Positions 8,583-16,978 of a stretch of 29,704 nucleotides of DNA are shown piece by piece. The stretch covers positions 1 to 29,704 of the forward strand of contig CAYJPK010000021.1 in assembly GCA_964372035.1 (NCBI GenBank), written 5' to 3'. Both the position numbers and the translations under genes were made by a program. The notes under the pieces are model-generated. The model ran no database searches. It saw only the letters and a list, made by a program, of their open reading frames with translations, and was not told the origin of the DNA. Source of the DNA: CAYJPK01 sp964372035. Its GTDB lineage: Bacteria > Desulfobacterota > Desulfovibrionia > Desulfovibrionales > Desulfovibrionaceae. The stretch's first letter is position 1, and every line of letters begins with the position of its first letter.

Positions 8583-9193
8583 TGAATAGTTTTAAGAAAA
8601 TTGGTTTATGTCTAGGTAGTTTTTTAATAGTGTTTATGTTGGCTTTTTCTGCTCAGGCTCAAAGTCCAACTGATGAATTACATCATGTTATTGACGATAT
8701 TTTGACAGTGTTAAAAGACCCTGCTTATAAAGATGAGGCTACTAGACCTCCGTTAAGAGAAAAAATTGAAAATGCAATTGGTACAATGTTTGACTTTACA
8801 GCTTTTTCAATGCGTACTCTTGGAGCTAATTGGAAGAAATTTAGCCCAGCTGAACAAAAAGAATTTACACAGGCATTTTCAAAGTTATTTCTAAATACTT
8901 ATCTCGATCAAATTGATGGTTATAATGGCGAACAGATCGAATATAATGGACAAAGGCTTGCAAAAAATAATACAGTAGCAGAAGTTCAAACTGTAGTTAC
9001 GATGGCAAATGGAAATGCTGTTTCTGTTGCTTATCGTATGATGTTAAAAAATAACAAATGGTCTGTTTATGATATATTAGTTGAAAGTGTTGGGCTTAAT
9101 AGTAATTATCGTTCACAGTTTAAAGACTTTTTAGCAAAAAATAAACCTGCAGACCTTATTGCAACAATAAACAAAAAAAATGCGAATAATTAA
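8582..9193 (+). CDS. mlaC: Periplasmic phospholipid-binding protein MlaC
   Basis: Soluble periplasmic shuttle that carries phospholipid between the MlaA complex in the outer membrane and MlaFED in the inner membrane. The protein is 203 aa (Ttg2/MlaC family). An N-terminal signal peptide has a basic start, a hydrophobic core and AQA at 24-26, with predicted cleavage after Ala26. The conserved family pattern follows, including FDFTAFSMRTLGANWK and SVYDILVESVGLNSNYRSQF. The start is GTG with a GGGGGAG ribosome-binding site, overlapping the mlaD stop by one base, which suggests translational coupling. Confidence 0.94.
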   Translation: MNSFKKIGLCLGSFLIVFMLAFSAQAQSPTDELHHVIDDILTVLKDPAYKDEATRPPLREKIENAIGTMFDFTAFSMRTLGANWKKFSPAEQKEFTQAFSKLFLNTYLDQIDGYNGEQIEYNGQRLAKNNTVAEVQTVVTMANGNAVSVAYRMMLKNNKWSVYDILVESVGLNSNYRSQFKDFLAKNKPADLIATINKKNANN

Positions 9194-9214
9194 TTAAAAA
9201 ATAATGAGACTACT

Positions 9215-10063
9215 ATGAACCGTATAATTTTATTGCTTTTAATCACTTGTTTTTTAAGTGCTTGTGCAAGTAAACAAAATGATTCAATTGTAAGCAGTGA
9301 AGATATCGTTGCAGCTCAAGAAATTTCAACTGTAACTGATGATTTTTCTGATGACGATTATTTTGATGACGAATTTGGTGATGAACCTGTAGAAAGTGAG
9401 CAAGTGTCTGATCCTCTTGAGGGTTGGAATAGAATGTGGTTTAGTATTAATGATGTCCTTTTGCTTGATGTTATTAAGCCTGTATATAAAGGATATGAGT
9501 TTGTCGTTCCTGCAGAACTTCGTTCTGGATTTAGGAATATATTAAATAATATAAAAGCACCTGTTAGAATTGTTAATAGTATCTTGCAATTTGAATTTGG
9601 ACAAGCCATGGTTGAGCTTGGACGCTTTATGGTTAATAGTACTGTTGGAATTGGTGGCTTAGTAGAAGTTGCAAAACCTGAAGATGCACTTGTACCTATT
9701 GATTTAAAAACAGCAAATTTCGGTTCAACTCTTGCAAAATGGGGATTTGGAGAAGGTTTTTACTTAGTTCTTCCACTTTTTGGACCAAGTACTTTGCGTG
9801 ATACTTTTGGTTTGGCTGGTGATATGGTTGCAAGCCCTACTTTTTGGAGTGGTGAGCCAACAGGACCAATCAACAAATATGTAAACTATGCAACTAGTGG
9901 AACTTTACAATTTAATGACTTTGGTTCAGCATTAGATGGCTATGAAGCAATTACATCTTCATCAATTGAGCCGTATATTGCATTACGCAATGCTTATATC
10001 CAATTAAAGCGAACAATTAATAATTCTGATACAAGAAAGATTGATGATGAATTTGCAGAATAG
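9215..10063 (+). CDS. mlaA: Outer-membrane lipoprotein MlaA (VacJ family)
   Basis: Outer-membrane component that extracts phospholipids from the outer leaflet. The protein is 282 aa. A lipoprotein signal peptide ends in the lipobox LSAC, with Cys17 as the lipidated residue. A strongly acidic Asp/Glu-rich segment (about residues 40-65) precedes the MlaA domain, which begins with DPLEGWNRMWFSIND. Later family motifs include NNIKAPVRIVNSILQFE and LPLFGPSTLRDTFG. In Escherichia coli this gene is separate from mlaFEDCB, whereas here it ends the operon. The acidic spacer is longer than I expect from the Escherichia coli protein. Lgt, which would lipidate Cys17, is the convergent neighbour. Confidence 0.94.
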   Translation: MNRIILLLLITCFLSACASKQNDSIVSSEDIVAAQEISTVTDDFSDDDYFDDEFGDEPVESEQVSDPLEGWNRMWFSINDVLLLDVIKPVYKGYEFVVPAELRSGFRNILNNIKAPVRIVNSILQFEFGQAMVELGRFMVNSTVGIGGLVEVAKPEDALVPIDLKTANFGSTLAKWGFGEGFYLVLPLFGPSTLRDTFGLAGDMVASPTFWSGEPTGPINKYVNYATSGTLQFNDFGSALDGYEAITSSSIEPYIALRNAYIQLKRTINNSDTRKIDDEFAE

Positions 10064-10105
10064 ATTCATTATGCATTATAAAATCAGTATTGTTTTATAG
10101 AAATT

Positions 10106-10159
10106 AAAAAGGAACTTTTATAGTAATCTCATCTGGAATTACTATAAAAGTTCCTTTTT
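10106..10159. terminator. 22-bp hairpin terminator between mlaA and lgt
   Basis: A perfect 22-bp inverted repeat (10106-10127 with 10138-10159) around a 10-nt loop is flanked by A-runs and T-runs, so it can terminate the plus-strand mla operon and the minus-strand lgt operon. Its T-run continues to 10162 on the plus strand. Confidence 0.92.
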
Positions 10160-10218
10160 TTTGTAAATTTATTGCAAATTTAAATTGCTCTAAAATCATT
10201 ATAAAAACTAAAAGCAAG

Positions 10219-10998
10219 TTAATTTTTTCTAAAATAAAAAATAAAACCAATAATAATAAGTGGTAACGAAAGAATTTGTCCCATACTAATAAAGTTTAAA
10301 GCTACAAAGCCAAGGTGAGCATCAGGCTCACGTAAAAATTCAACGCTAAACCTAAATACACCATATAAGAGTGCAAATAAACCAGAAATCTTTCCAACAG
10401 CTCTTTTTTTACTTGAATATATCCATAAAACAATAAAGAGGACTAAACCCTCTAAAAAAGCTTCATATAGTTGTGAGGGGTGGCGAGCTAAACTACCTCC
10501 ATTAGGAAAAACCATGCCAAAAGGTGAATCAGTTACCCGTCCCCATAATTCAGAATTAATAAAGTTTCCTATCCTTCCAAAGAATAAACCAGGAGGAACA
10601 AGTGGAGCAACAAAATCAATTGTGGCTAAATAATTATGTTTATGTTTTTTGCTAAATAGGTAAAGACCAAGCAAAACTCCTATTAAACCACCATGGAAGG
10701 ACATCCCTCCATTCCAAATTTTAAAAATTTCAAGTGGATCTGATAAAAATACGGCAAAGTCATAAAATAAAACATAACCAATTCGACCACCTAAAATAAC
10801 ACCAAACATAGCATATGTAATTAAATCGTCAACTTGATTACTATTCCAACCTTGTGAACACCATAATTCTTTTTTTACTCTATATTTAGCTAAAAAAAGC
10901 CCGATTAAAAGGGCTAATAGATACATAAGACCATACCAATAAATATTTAATGGTCCTATTGAAACGGCAATTGGATCAATAACTGGATATTTAAGCAT
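10219..10998 (-). CDS. lgt: Prolipoprotein diacylglyceryl transferase
   Basis: Inner-membrane enzyme that attaches diacylglycerol from phosphatidylglycerol to the lipobox cysteine of prolipoproteins. The protein is 259 aa with about seven hydrophobic segments. The conserved HGGLIG motif is at 102-107 and the Lgt signature GRIGNFINSELWGR at 141-154, including the family's invariant Arg and Asn. The last segment is followed by a short basic tail. Its ATG overlaps the end of cmk by 8 nt, so its translation is coupled to cmk in a uspA-hisC-cmk-lgt operon. Confidence 0.96.
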   Translation of the reverse strand: MLKYPVIDPIAVSIGPLNIYWYGLMYLLALLIGLFLAKYRVKKELWCSQGWNSNQVDDLITYAMFGVILGGRIGYVLFYDFAVFLSDPLEIFKIWNGGMSFHGGLIGVLLGLYLFSKKHKHNYLATIDFVAPLVPPGLFFGRIGNFINSELWGRVTDSPFGMVFPNGGSLARHPSQLYEAFLEGLVLFIVLWIYSSKKRAVGKISGLFALLYGVFRFSVEFLREPDAHLGFVALNFISMGQILSLPLIIIGFIFYFRKN

Positions 10999-11635
10999 TG
11001 TTTATTTTTTCTAAAATAATATTTAAAACCTGGTCAATATTATAATTTGAAGTGTCAATAATATTAGCATCTTGAGCTGGCATTAAGGGGTCAATTTTTC
11101 TTGTTCTATCGGCAAAATCTCGTTCTTTGATTTGTGTAGCTAGCTCATCAATATTAATTTCTTCTTTGTTTGGAAGCTCATTATAGCGACGCATAGCACG
11201 AATTTCAGGGCTTGCCTCTAGAAAAAACTTATGCTGTGCATCTGGGAATACTTTTAAACCCATATCTCGACCTTCAGCCACTAATGAGCCCTTGCCAAGT
11301 TCTTTCTGAATTTCTTGTAAATAGCGGCGAACAGGCGCAAAAGTTCCAAGTTTAGACGCTCTTGCTCCAACTTGCTCATTACGTATTTCACTGCCAATTA
11401 GTACGCCATTACAAAACAACTTTGTTTGTTCTTCACTTGCTTCAAGTTCAAAGTGATACTTTTTACATCTTTCATACAAATCATTAGCGTTTATATCTTC
11501 ATCGCTTAAATTGAGAGCTAAAGTACGATACATAGCACCAGTGTCTAAATAAGCAAATAAAAGTTTTTTAGCTAGCAATTTAGCAATAGTTGATTTGCCA
11601 ACTCCAGCAGGTCCATCAATTGTAATAATTGGCAT
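10991..11635 (-). CDS. cmk: Cytidylate kinase
   Basis: Phosphorylates CMP and dCMP with ATP in pyrimidine nucleotide supply. The protein is 214 aa. The P-loop is GPAGVGKS (residues 8-15). The CMP-site element DTGAMYRT follows shortly after. The conserved EGRDMGLKVFPDA stretch and the lid region with DFADRTRKIDPL complete the family pattern. The ATG is preceded by AGAGAA and lies 8 nt after hisC. The 3' end overlaps lgt by 8 nt. Confidence 0.95.
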   Translation of the reverse strand: MPIITIDGPAGVGKSTIAKLLAKKLLFAYLDTGAMYRTLALNLSDEDINANDLYERCKKYHFELEASEEQTKLFCNGVLIGSEIRNEQVGARASKLGTFAPVRRYLQEIQKELGKGSLVAEGRDMGLKVFPDAQHKFFLEASPEIRAMRRYNELPNKEEINIDELATQIKERDFADRTRKIDPLMPAQDANIIDTSNYNIDQVLNIILEKINNA

Positions 11636-11643
11636 ATATTTCT

Positions 11644-12753
11644 CTACATCACCGAAGATAATTTATTTATAAATTCAATGTTTTCTTGCTCACTGCCTAT
11701 GCTTACACGTAGCTTATTACTTAGTCCATAACTATGAAGCGGGCGAATAATAATTCCTTTAGCAAGTAGAGCATCATAAATATATTTACTATCATTTTCT
11801 GGCATATTAGATGGCTCAAACATAATAAAATTAGCCATGCTAGGATAAACTTTACACCCGAGTTTTGCAAGTTCAGTATTTAAAAATTCTCGACCTTCTT
11901 TGACAACTCTAAGTGTTTCATTATAAAAAACTTCATCTTCAAGTGCACTAAGACCAGCTTTTTCAGCTAAAATATTAACTGAAAAGGGTAGGCGCACACG
12001 ATTATAATAATCAGCTAATATTTCTGGTAAAACAGCATACCCAAGCCTAATTCCAGCTAATCCACGACTTTTAGAAAAAGTTCGTAAAATGGCAATATTA
12101 TCAAGTTTGTCGTATAGCTTTATAACGGAGTAATCGTCTTCTTTATCACAAAAATCAATATAAGCTTCATCAATAACTAAAAGACAGTTTTTAGGTAGGC
12201 TATTTGCAAGCCTAATGATTTCTTCTTTTTTTACAGCATATCCAGAAGGATTGTCAGGATTAGTAACAAAAACAGCAACAGTTTTTTCATTTACTAGGCT
12301 AAGCAAACTATCAAAATCAAAAGAAAAATCTTCATTAAGCTTAGCTTGACGAATTTCAATACCAGAAAGAGCTGCTTGAGTTGTATAAATACCAAAGCAA
12401 GGCTTAAATGCCACAATGTTATTTTCTTTAGCAGTTGCAGTTATACGTAAAATCAAATCTATAATTTCATCAGAACCATTACCAACTACAACACGATTTG
12501 CATCAATATTGTGATAATTTGCTAAAGCCTTACATAAAGAAGGATTTCCGCCAGCAGGGTATCTAAATGATAGATTAGCATTATCGCTAATTGTTCTTTG
12601 AACAACAGGCGAAACACCAAGCGGATTTTCATTACTGGCCATTTTAATGACCTTAGCTAAACCAAATTTTTCTTTTATGCTTTCAATAGATTGACCCGGG
12701 GTATAGGCTTTGAAACCTTTTACCTCGGGTCTGATATTTGCTTCAAAATTCAT
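11644..12753 (-). CDS. hisC: Histidinol-phosphate aminotransferase
   Basis: Pyridoxal-phosphate enzyme (class I/II aminotransferase fold) that converts imidazole-acetol phosphate to histidinol phosphate. The protein is 369 aa. The substrate-binding ASNENPLG is at 39-46, DEAY at 195-198, and the Schiff-base lysine is Lys228 in TFSKSRGLAGIRLGYA. The related aromatic aminotransferases share this fold, so broader specificity (Tyr/Phe) cannot be excluded. It begins 2 nt after uspA and lacks a strong nearby ribosome-binding site, which suggests coupling to uspA translation. No other his gene is in the window. Confidence 0.9.
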   Translation of the reverse strand: MNFEANIRPEVKGFKAYTPGQSIESIKEKFGLAKVIKMASNENPLGVSPVVQRTISDNANLSFRYPAGGNPSLCKALANYHNIDANRVVVGNGSDEIIDLILRITATAKENNIVAFKPCFGIYTTQAALSGIEIRQAKLNEDFSFDFDSLLSLVNEKTVAVFVTNPDNPSGYAVKKEEIIRLANSLPKNCLLVIDEAYIDFCDKEDDYSVIKLYDKLDNIAILRTFSKSRGLAGIRLGYAVLPEILADYYNRVRLPFSVNILAEKAGLSALEDEVFYNETLRVVKEGREFLNTELAKLGCKVYPSMANFIMFEPSNMPENDSKYIYDALLAKGIIIRPLHSYGLSNKLRVSIGSEQENIEFINKLSSVM

Positions 12754-12755
12754 TA

Positions 12756-13202
12756 TTATAAATCATCCTCAGGGCGAATAGTAAGAACAGGGCATTTTGC
12801 ATTTTTAACAACTTTTTCAGCCACTGAACCAAATAAAATTCTATCAATGCCTTTGCGTCCATGTGTACCCATTATTATAAGGTCAACTTGTTCTTCATCG
12901 GCAAGGTTAAGAATTTCTTCAGCTGCATAGCCAATAATTACTGAACCTTTTGCTTCAACACCTTGAAAACATTCAGCAATAAAATCAGTCATAGATCTTT
13001 CAGCTCCAGATACAATTTCACCAACAAAATTGTCAATGGTATTAGGAGGAACATGAAAGCCTGTATACTGAGTCAAAGTTGGCGCAGCGTAAATAGCAAC
13101 AATGCTAGCATTTGTTAAGGTTGCAAGCGATTTAGCATAATCAGCCACGATTTTGCTATGGTCAGATAAATCAACAGCACATAAAATTTTACTAATTTTC
13201 AT
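12756..13202 (-). CDS. Universal stress protein (UspA family), ATP-binding type
   Basis: A 148-aa single Usp domain. The nucleotide-binding signature G-x2-G-x9-G-S is complete (Gly112, Gly115, Gly125, Ser126), and VDLIIMGTHGRKG is typical of the ATP-binding subgroup. Asp11 near the N-terminus is also conserved in the family. The ATG at 13202 is preferred over one 12 nt upstream because the GGAGGT ribosome-binding site (13212-13207) lies between the two. The exact role is unknown, as for most Usp proteins. It heads an operon with hisC, cmk and lgt, and its promoter region carries a palindrome, so the operon may be stress- or metabolite-controlled (inference). Confidence 0.93.
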   Translation of the reverse strand: MKISKILCAVDLSDHSKIVADYAKSLATLTNASIVAIYAAPTLTQYTGFHVPPNTIDNFVGEIVSGAERSMTDFIAECFQGVEAKGSVIIGYAAEEILNLADEEQVDLIIMGTHGRKGIDRILFGSVAEKVVKNAKCPVLTIRPEDDL

Positions 13203-13220
13203 AACGACCTCCATCTTGTA

Positions 13221-13237
13221 TTTAAGATTATCTTAAA
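13221..13237. promoter_or_regulatory. Perfect inverted repeat at the uspA start point
   Basis: TTTAAGAT and ATCTTAAA form an 8-bp inverted repeat around a single central base. It overlaps the predicted transcription start (about 13234) of the uspA operon, which is a typical place for a repressor operator. As RNA it could also form a short hairpin at the 5' end of the message. The binding protein is unknown. Confidence 0.4.
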
Positions 13238-13240
13238 ATC

Positions 13241-13269
13241 AGCATAACACAATTAAAAAAATAATTCAA
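13241..13269 (-). promoter_or_regulatory. Predicted sigma-70 promoter of the uspA operon
   Basis: On the minus strand TTGAAT (13269-13264) and TATGCT (13246-13241) are separated by exactly 17 bp. Transcription from about 13234 gives a leader of about 30 nt with GGAGGT before the uspA ATG. Confidence 0.65.
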
Positions 13270-13297
13270 GTGATTTTATACACTTCGTAATAAGTTT

Positions 13298-14200
13298 TTA
13301 TTCTTTAGTAAAAAGCCTTGCACCTGCTTCAACATCTTTTGTAATCCACTGATTGCCACCTATCACAGCTCGAGTACCTATAGTAATGCGACCTAAAATA
13401 GTTGCGCCAGCATAAACTGTGACATTATCCTTTAGTATAGGGTGGCGTAAATTACCCTTAATTAAAATGCCATCATCTCCTTTAGGAAAAGATAATGCGC
13501 CAAGTGTAACACCTTGATATACTCGACAATTTTTACCAATAATAGCTGTTTCGCCAATTACAACACCAGTACCATGGTCTATAAAAAAGCCTTCATCAAT
13601 TTGTGCGCCAGGGTGAATATCAATACCAGAATGTGAATGTGCCATTTCGCTAATAATCCTTGGAATAACAGGTACTTCAAGCTTATATAATTCATGGGCA
13701 ATACGGTGATGTGTCATAGCTAAAATTGATGGATAACAAAAAATTGTTTCACTAGGGCTACTTGCAGCTGGATCACCCTCATAAGCGGCATTAGCATCTG
13801 TTGCAAGTAATGCTCTTATTTTTGGTAAAGATTTTATGAACTCCATGGCTCTTTCATGAGAAATTTTATCACAAGTATCACAATCACTAGCAAAATTAGC
13901 ACATGCAAAACAAGCACCTCGCCCAATTTGCTCGGCTAACATTCTATAAATAGAATCTAAGTTTGCAGATAAATGATAACGCATAGATTCAGGATAAACG
14001 CATGACATTCCGAAATATCCTGGAAATAGGGCTGCTTTTAAACGAGACATAATTTCTTTTAAAGCATCAACTGATGGCATGGGGGCATTATGTAGTGGTT
14101 GCTTAAAAACAGTTTCAAGCGAACTTGGCTCGCAAAGCTCTTTAACTACTGCATCAATAGCACTCATAGAAACAGCTTGTATCTTAGTTAATTCATTCAT
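13298..14200 (-). CDS. cysE: Serine O-acetyltransferase with four-cysteine insert
   Basis: Acetylates serine with acetyl-CoA in the first step of cysteine synthesis. The protein is 300 aa. A helical N-terminal half is followed by a left-handed beta-helix with hexapeptide repeats (about residues 190-290). The catalytic pair is Asp194 in DIHPG and His209 in DHGTG, with the same 15-residue spacing as in Escherichia coli. The N-terminal half carries CxxC-x6-CxxC (Cys97, Cys100, Cys107, Cys110), which the Escherichia coli enzyme lacks and which could bind zinc or an iron-sulfur cluster. The ATG at 14200 has GGGAT upstream and is preferred over an in-frame start 27 nt earlier. It is a single-gene unit behind the tkt terminator. 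A TTGAAT box at 14260-14265 may be its -35, but no good -10 is seen. Confidence 0.92.
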   Translation of the reverse strand: MNELTKIQAVSMSAIDAVVKELCEPSSLETVFKQPLHNAPMPSVDALKEIMSRLKAALFPGYFGMSCVYPESMRYHLSANLDSIYRMLAEQIGRGACFACANFASDCDTCDKISHERAMEFIKSLPKIRALLATDANAAYEGDPAASSPSETIFCYPSILAMTHHRIAHELYKLEVPVIPRIISEMAHSHSGIDIHPGAQIDEGFFIDHGTGVVIGETAIIGKNCRVYQGVTLGALSFPKGDDGILIKGNLRHPILKDNVTVYAGATILGRITIGTRAVIGGNQWITKDVEAGARLFTKE

Positions 14201-14280
14201 GATTAGATCCCATAATTTTAATAGCAATAATTTAGATATTTTGCATAAAAATAAAAAAAATTCAAGCTTTAAGTTGTATA

Positions 14281-14319
14281 TAATAAAAAAGCACCATTAA
14301 AAATGATGCTTTTTTATTA
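14281..14319 (-). terminator. Terminator of the thrS-tkt operon
   Basis: An 18-bp stem with one mismatch (14281-14298 with 14302-14319) and a 3-nt loop lies 15 nt after the tkt stop. On the minus strand it ends in a run of T. It marks the 3' end of the long translation operon and separates it from cysE. Confidence 0.82.
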
Positions 14320-14333
14320 TATGTTTATAAGTT

Positions 14334-16319
14334 TTATGCTAAAATTTCTTTTGCAGATTTTATAATAGCATCAACATTAATACCAAAATAATTGAATAAC
14401 TCATTGGCAGGAGCAGATAAGCCAAAGGAATTCATACCAATAGCTACACCATCAAGACCAACATATTTATACCACATATCAGTATTAGTTGCTTCAATTG
14501 CAATTCTGGCTCGTACATTTTTTGGTAAAACTTGCTCTTTATATTCTTTGCTTTGAGCTTCAAAATTCTCAACACAAGGCATACTTACAATTCTAACCTT
14601 ACGACCTTCTTGTTCAAGTTTTGCACAAGCTTCTTTAGCTAAATGAAGTTCAGAACCAGTGCTAATAAGAATTAAATCAAGGTCACTACTATTATTATAA
14701 GCAATGTAGCCACCTTTTGATATATCATCGGCACTAACACCAAAATGCATTTGTGGTAAGCCTTGGCGACTTAAGATAAGAGCAGTAGGTCCATTTGTCT
14801 TAAGTGCATCAACCCAAGCACATGAAGTTTCAAAAGCATCAGCAGGTCGCCATACTTTTAAATCTGGAATTAAGCGCAGTGAAGGAGTATGTTCAACTGG
14901 CTCGTGAGTTGGTCCATCTTCACCTACTCCAATTGAGTCATGAGTTAAAACATAAACAACACGCTGCTTCATAATTGCTGATAATCGAATAGCAGAACGC
15001 ATATAGTCAGAAAACACTAAAAACGTTCCACCATAAGGTAAAAATCCACCATGAAGTGCCATACCATTCATAATACATGCCATAGCAAATTCACGAACAC
15101 CGTATGAAATATAATTTCCTGAAAAATTATCAACAGTTAATTTAACGCTATGCTTATGCCAGGTGTTAACTGATGAAGTTAAGTCAGCAGAACCACCAAA
15201 AAGCTCTGGTAAGTGCTCAGCTATTTTACTTAAAAAATTACCACTTAAAGCACGTGTTGCAATTTTATCTTCAGTTGCTTTAAATTCTTCAACCACTTTT
15301 GAACTAATTGTATCAAAATCTTTTGGTAGTTCACAATTCATACGACGCTTAAACTCAAGCGCAAGCTCTGGAAAAACCTCAGCATATTTAGAAAATTTAC
15401 TATTCCAAACGTCTTCAAACTCTTGCCCCTTTGCAATATTATTCCATTCATCATAGATATCTTGTGGAATTACAAAAGGTTCATGATTCCAGCCAAGAGC
15501 TTGCCTTGTAGCAATAATTTCATCTTTTCCAAGCGGAGAACCATGGCATGAATTTGTACCAGCTTTTTTAGGTGAACCAAATCCAATAGTTGTTTTACAA
15601 CAAATTAGGGTAGGCTTGTCAGTTGTTTTTGCTAAGGAAATTGCAGCATCTAAAGCTTCGCTATCATGCCCATCAATATTAGGAATAACGTGCCAAGCGC
15701 TAGCTTCAAACCGAGCTTTTGTGTCTTCACTAAACCAAGCGCTTACTTCACCATCAATAGAAATATTATTATCATCATAAAGCACAATTAATTTATCAAG
15801 CTTTAATTGACCAGCTAAAGAAATCGCTTCTTGTGATAAACCTTCCATAAGGCAACCATCACCAACAAAGCAATAAGTATTGTGGTTTACAATTTCATGA
15901 CCAGTGCGGTTGAAATCATTTGCAAGTTTTTTCTCAGCAATTGCCATGCCAACTGCCATTGCAATACCTTGACCGAGTGGTCCAGTTGTTGTTTCAATTC
16001 CAGCTGTTTCAATTTCAGGGTGACCAGGAGTTTTTGAGTGTAACTGTCTAAAATTTTTAATATCTTCAATTGAAAGCTCATAGCCGGTTAAGTGCAATAA
16101 GCCGTACATAAGCATTGAAGCATGACCATTTGAGAGAACAAAGCGGTCACGATTAGCCCAATTTGGGTTTTTAGGGTTGTGTTTTAATTGTTTCCTCCAC
16201 AACGCTTCTGCCATATTTGCCATGCCCATTGGAGCACCAGGGTGGCCAGAATTAGCTCTTTCAACAGCATCAACAGCTAACATTCTAAGTGCGTTAGCTA
16301 AATCTTTACGAGTAGGCAT
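14334..16319 (-). CDS. tkt: Transketolase
   Basis: Thiamine-diphosphate enzyme that moves two-carbon units between sugar phosphates in the non-oxidative pentose phosphate pathway. The protein is full length at 661 aa. The N-terminal domain has SGHPGAPMGMA and GHAS, and the ThDP/metal motif GDGCLMEG is at 153-160. The pyrimidine-binding domain carries DSIGVGEDGPTHEPVEH. The C-terminal domain ends normally. It follows rpe by 8 nt with an AGAGGAT ribosome-binding site, and it is the last gene before a strong terminator. Rpe makes one of its substrates (xylulose 5-phosphate), so the rpe-tkt pair is functionally coherent. Confidence 0.97.
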   Translation of the reverse strand: MPTRKDLANALRMLAVDAVERANSGHPGAPMGMANMAEALWRKQLKHNPKNPNWANRDRFVLSNGHASMLMYGLLHLTGYELSIEDIKNFRQLHSKTPGHPEIETAGIETTTGPLGQGIAMAVGMAIAEKKLANDFNRTGHEIVNHNTYCFVGDGCLMEGLSQEAISLAGQLKLDKLIVLYDDNNISIDGEVSAWFSEDTKARFEASAWHVIPNIDGHDSEALDAAISLAKTTDKPTLICCKTTIGFGSPKKAGTNSCHGSPLGKDEIIATRQALGWNHEPFVIPQDIYDEWNNIAKGQEFEDVWNSKFSKYAEVFPELALEFKRRMNCELPKDFDTISSKVVEEFKATEDKIATRALSGNFLSKIAEHLPELFGGSADLTSSVNTWHKHSVKLTVDNFSGNYISYGVREFAMACIMNGMALHGGFLPYGGTFLVFSDYMRSAIRLSAIMKQRVVYVLTHDSIGVGEDGPTHEPVEHTPSLRLIPDLKVWRPADAFETSCAWVDALKTNGPTALILSRQGLPQMHFGVSADDISKGGYIAYNNSSDLDLILISTGSELHLAKEACAKLEQEGRKVRIVSMPCVENFEAQSKEYKEQVLPKNVRARIAIEATNTDMWYKYVGLDGVAIGMNSFGLSAPANELFNYFGINVDAIIKSAKEILA

Positions 16320-16327
16320 ATGATCCT

Positions 16328-16978
16328 CTAACTTTTTAATGAGTTGTTAAATTCTTGTAATCTTTTATCATAAGGCGGAAAATTGAAAAAAGCAGAACCA
16401 CATACAAGCACATCTGCTCCAGCATCGACTAAAGCTTTAGCATTGTCAGGATTAACACCGCCATCAACTTGTATCAAAATATCCTTATGCCCAGAAATCT
16501 TTTCTTTAACTTTTTCAAGTTTATTATAAGTTGCAGGAATAAATTTTTGACCACCAAAACCAGGGTTTACACTCATAAGTAAAATCATGTCCAAGTCATC
16601 TAAAATAAAATCAAGAACATCTAATGGGGTTGCAGGATTAAGTGAAATACCTGCTTTCATACCTAGGCTACGTATTTGTGCTAGGCATGATTGAATATGT
16701 CTTGTTGATTCAGCATGAATTGTTAAATAATCAGCCCCTGCAGCTTTAAAATCTTCTAAATAGCGTTTAGGTTCTTCAATCATTAAATGGACATCAAAAA
16801 CAAGTGAACTGTGTGGACGTGCAGCCTTTACTACATGTTGACCAAAAGTAATGTTGGGCACAAACATACCGTCCATCACGTCAAAATGTACCCAAGATAA
16901 GCCAGCTTTTTCAAGTGACTGTAACTCACTAGCTAAATTGCAAAAATCAGCTGAGAGTAGAGAAGGAGAAATAATCAT
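16328..16978 (-). CDS. rpe: Ribulose-phosphate 3-epimerase
   Basis: TIM-barrel enzyme that interconverts ribulose 5-phosphate and xylulose 5-phosphate. The protein is 216 aa. The start ISPSLLSADF, the metal-binding HFDVMDGMFVPNITFG, HLMI, the MSVNPGFGGQKF loop and the VDGGVN phosphate/metal site are all present in order. Its ATG overlaps the stop of the MerR-type gene by 4 nt (ATGA), so the two are translationally coupled. Confidence 0.97.
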   Translation of the reverse strand: MIISPSLLSADFCNLASELQSLEKAGLSWVHFDVMDGMFVPNITFGQHVVKAARPHSSLVFDVHLMIEEPKRYLEDFKAAGADYLTIHAESTRHIQSCLAQIRSLGMKAGISLNPATPLDVLDFILDDLDMILLMSVNPGFGGQKFIPATYNKLEKVKEKISGHKDILIQVDGGVNPDNAKALVDAGADVLVCGSAFFNFPPYDKRLQEFNNSLKS

